Positions 62,783 through 64,000 of a stretch of 64,000 nucleotides of DNA are shown here, piece by piece. The stretch is from Stomorhina lunata (Eukaryota; Arthropoda; Insecta; Diptera; Rhiniidae). The position numbers were made by a program, and so were the translations under genes. Under the pieces are notes generated by a model. That model saw nothing but the letters and a program-made list of their open reading frames with translations, was not told the DNA's origin and did not search any database. The first letter of the stretch is position 1, and every line of letters begins with the position of its first letter. The stretch covers positions 17,117,384-17,181,383 of the forward strand of contig OW121743.1 in assembly GCA_933228675.1 (NCBI GenBank), given 5' to 3'.

Positions 62783-63990
62783 ATTTTTATAGGAAATTTT
62801 TCAAAAATTTCCTATTTTTATAGGAAATTTTTCAAAAATTTCCTATTTTTATAGGAAATTTTTCAAAAATTTCCTATTTTTATAGGAAATTTTTCAAAAA
62901 TTTCCTAATTTTATAGGAAATTTTTCAAAAATTTCCTATTTTTATAGGAAATTTTTCAAAAATTTCCTATTTTTATAGGAAATTTTTCAAAAATTTCCTA
63001 TTTTTATAGGAAATTTTTCAAAAATTTCCTATTTTTATAGGAAATTTTTCAAAAATTTCCTATTTTTATAGGAAATTTTTCAAAAATTTCCTATTTTTAT
63101 AGGAAATTTTTCAAAAATTTCCTATTTTTATAGGAAATTTTTCAAAAATTTCCTATTTTTATAGGAAATTTTTCAAAAATTTCCTATTTTTATAGGAAAT
63201 TTTTCAAAAATTTCCTATTTTTATAGGAATTTTTCAAAAATTTCCTATTTTTATAGGAATTTTTCAAAAATTTATTATTGTAATAGGAAATTTTTTAAAA
63301 ATTTCTTATGGTTATAGGAAATTTTTTAAAAATTTCTTATTGTTATAGGAAATTTTTTAAAAATTTCTTGTTATAGGAAACTTTTCAAAAATTTCTTATT
63401 TTTATAGGAATTTTTTTAAAAGTTTCTTATTTTTTTTTAGGAAATTTTTCAAAAATTTTTTTTAGGAAATTTTTCAAAAATTTTTCAATTTTATAGGAAA
63501 CTTTTCAAAAATTTATTATTTTTATAGGAACTTTTTTAAAAGTTTTTTGTTGTTTTTTAGGATATTTTTCAAAATTTTTTTTTAGGAAATTTTTCAAAAA
63601 TTTCTTATTTTTATAGGAAATTTTTCAAAAATTTTCTATTTTTATAGAAAATTTTTCAAAAATTTAATATTTTTATAGAAATTTTTCAAAATTTATTATT
63701 GTTATAGGAAATTTTTTAAAAATTTTTTATTGTTATAGGAAATTTTTTAAAAATGTCTTATTGTTATAGGAAATTTTTCAAAAATTTACTATTTTTATAG
63801 GAAACTTTTCAAAAATTTCTTATATTTATAGGAACTTTTTAAAAGTTTTTTGTTTTTTTTTAGGAAATTTTTCAAACAATTTTTTTTTTTTTAGAAAATT
63901 TTTCAAAAACTTCTTATTTTTTAGGAAATTTTTCAAAAATTTCTTATTTTTATAGGAAATTTTTTAAAAGATTACTATTTTATAGGACAA
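62783..63990 (-). repeat. Tandem array K, reverse complement of array E
   Basis: 31-bp units with GAAATTTTTCAAAAATTTC and CCTATTTTTATAGG, the exact complement of the array at 14171. The left part (62783 to about 63220) is nearly perfect. The right part (about 63230 to the end) decays into units with GTTATAGG, T-runs and deletions. The array runs to the last bases of the window. Confidence 0.95.
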
Positions 63991-64000
63991 ATACGTTCTT

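Overview
This is eukaryotic DNA, very AT-rich and almost without protein-coding genes. It most likely comes from a calyptrate (muscoid) fly. The evidence is a mini-me-like dipteran repeat with its GTCY microsatellite (19040-21056), degenerate non-LTR retrotransposon pieces, small palindromic DNA-transposon relics, and CAA/CAG-rich exon-like sequence ending in a textbook splice donor. It reads as intergenic or, more likely, intronic sequence of a very long gene, though no gene can be named.

Layout. 0.1-6 kb: a 31-bp array, then a 21-bp palindromic array caught up in a 913-bp direct duplication. 6.9-9.8 kb: about 265 apparently identical 11-bp units. 9.96-10.24 kb: candidate non-coding exon with donor. 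10.6-13.8 kb: transposon relics, including a broken reverse transcriptase. 14.2-16.3 kb: 31-bp double-palindrome array. 19-21.5 kb: mini-me-like element and a MITE. 22.1-24 kb and 32.7-34.1 kb: two inverted copies of a 1.1-kb element built on about 350-bp repeats, each touching a non-LTR fragment. 27.3-28.9 kb: eight tandem hairpins. 29.8-31.6 kb: 36-bp array. 34.7-37.9 kb: 31-bp array. 40.66 kb: a 25-codon candidate exon with donor. 41.6-42.5 kb: 160-bp repeats. 44.2-49.9 kb: 33-bp and 31-bp arrays related to the 34.7-kb array but inverted. 51.5-54.2 kb: 33-bp AT-only array. 54.35 kb: short gene-like fragment after an acceptor-like site. 56-58.5 kb: array dense in TGACTCAGCA. 58.5-61 kb: degenerate repeats and MITE pieces. 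62.8-64 kb: the 14.2-kb array again, inverted.

Arrays fill roughly 45 percent of the window. Nearly all of the large ones share one design: a short perfect or near-perfect dyad, usually centred on CTATAG (TTTTCTATAGAAAA or GAGACTATAGTCTC), joined to a variable spacer. Unit lengths are mostly 11, 21, 31 or 33 bp. Long open frames inside the arrays arise because 33-bp and 36-bp units preserve frame; I do not call them genes. Three short stretches (10 kb, 40.66 kb, 54.35 kb) are the only plausible exons. Genes working together cannot be described. The interest lies in the satellites, their possible protein-binding or hairpin-RNA roles, and how they spread.
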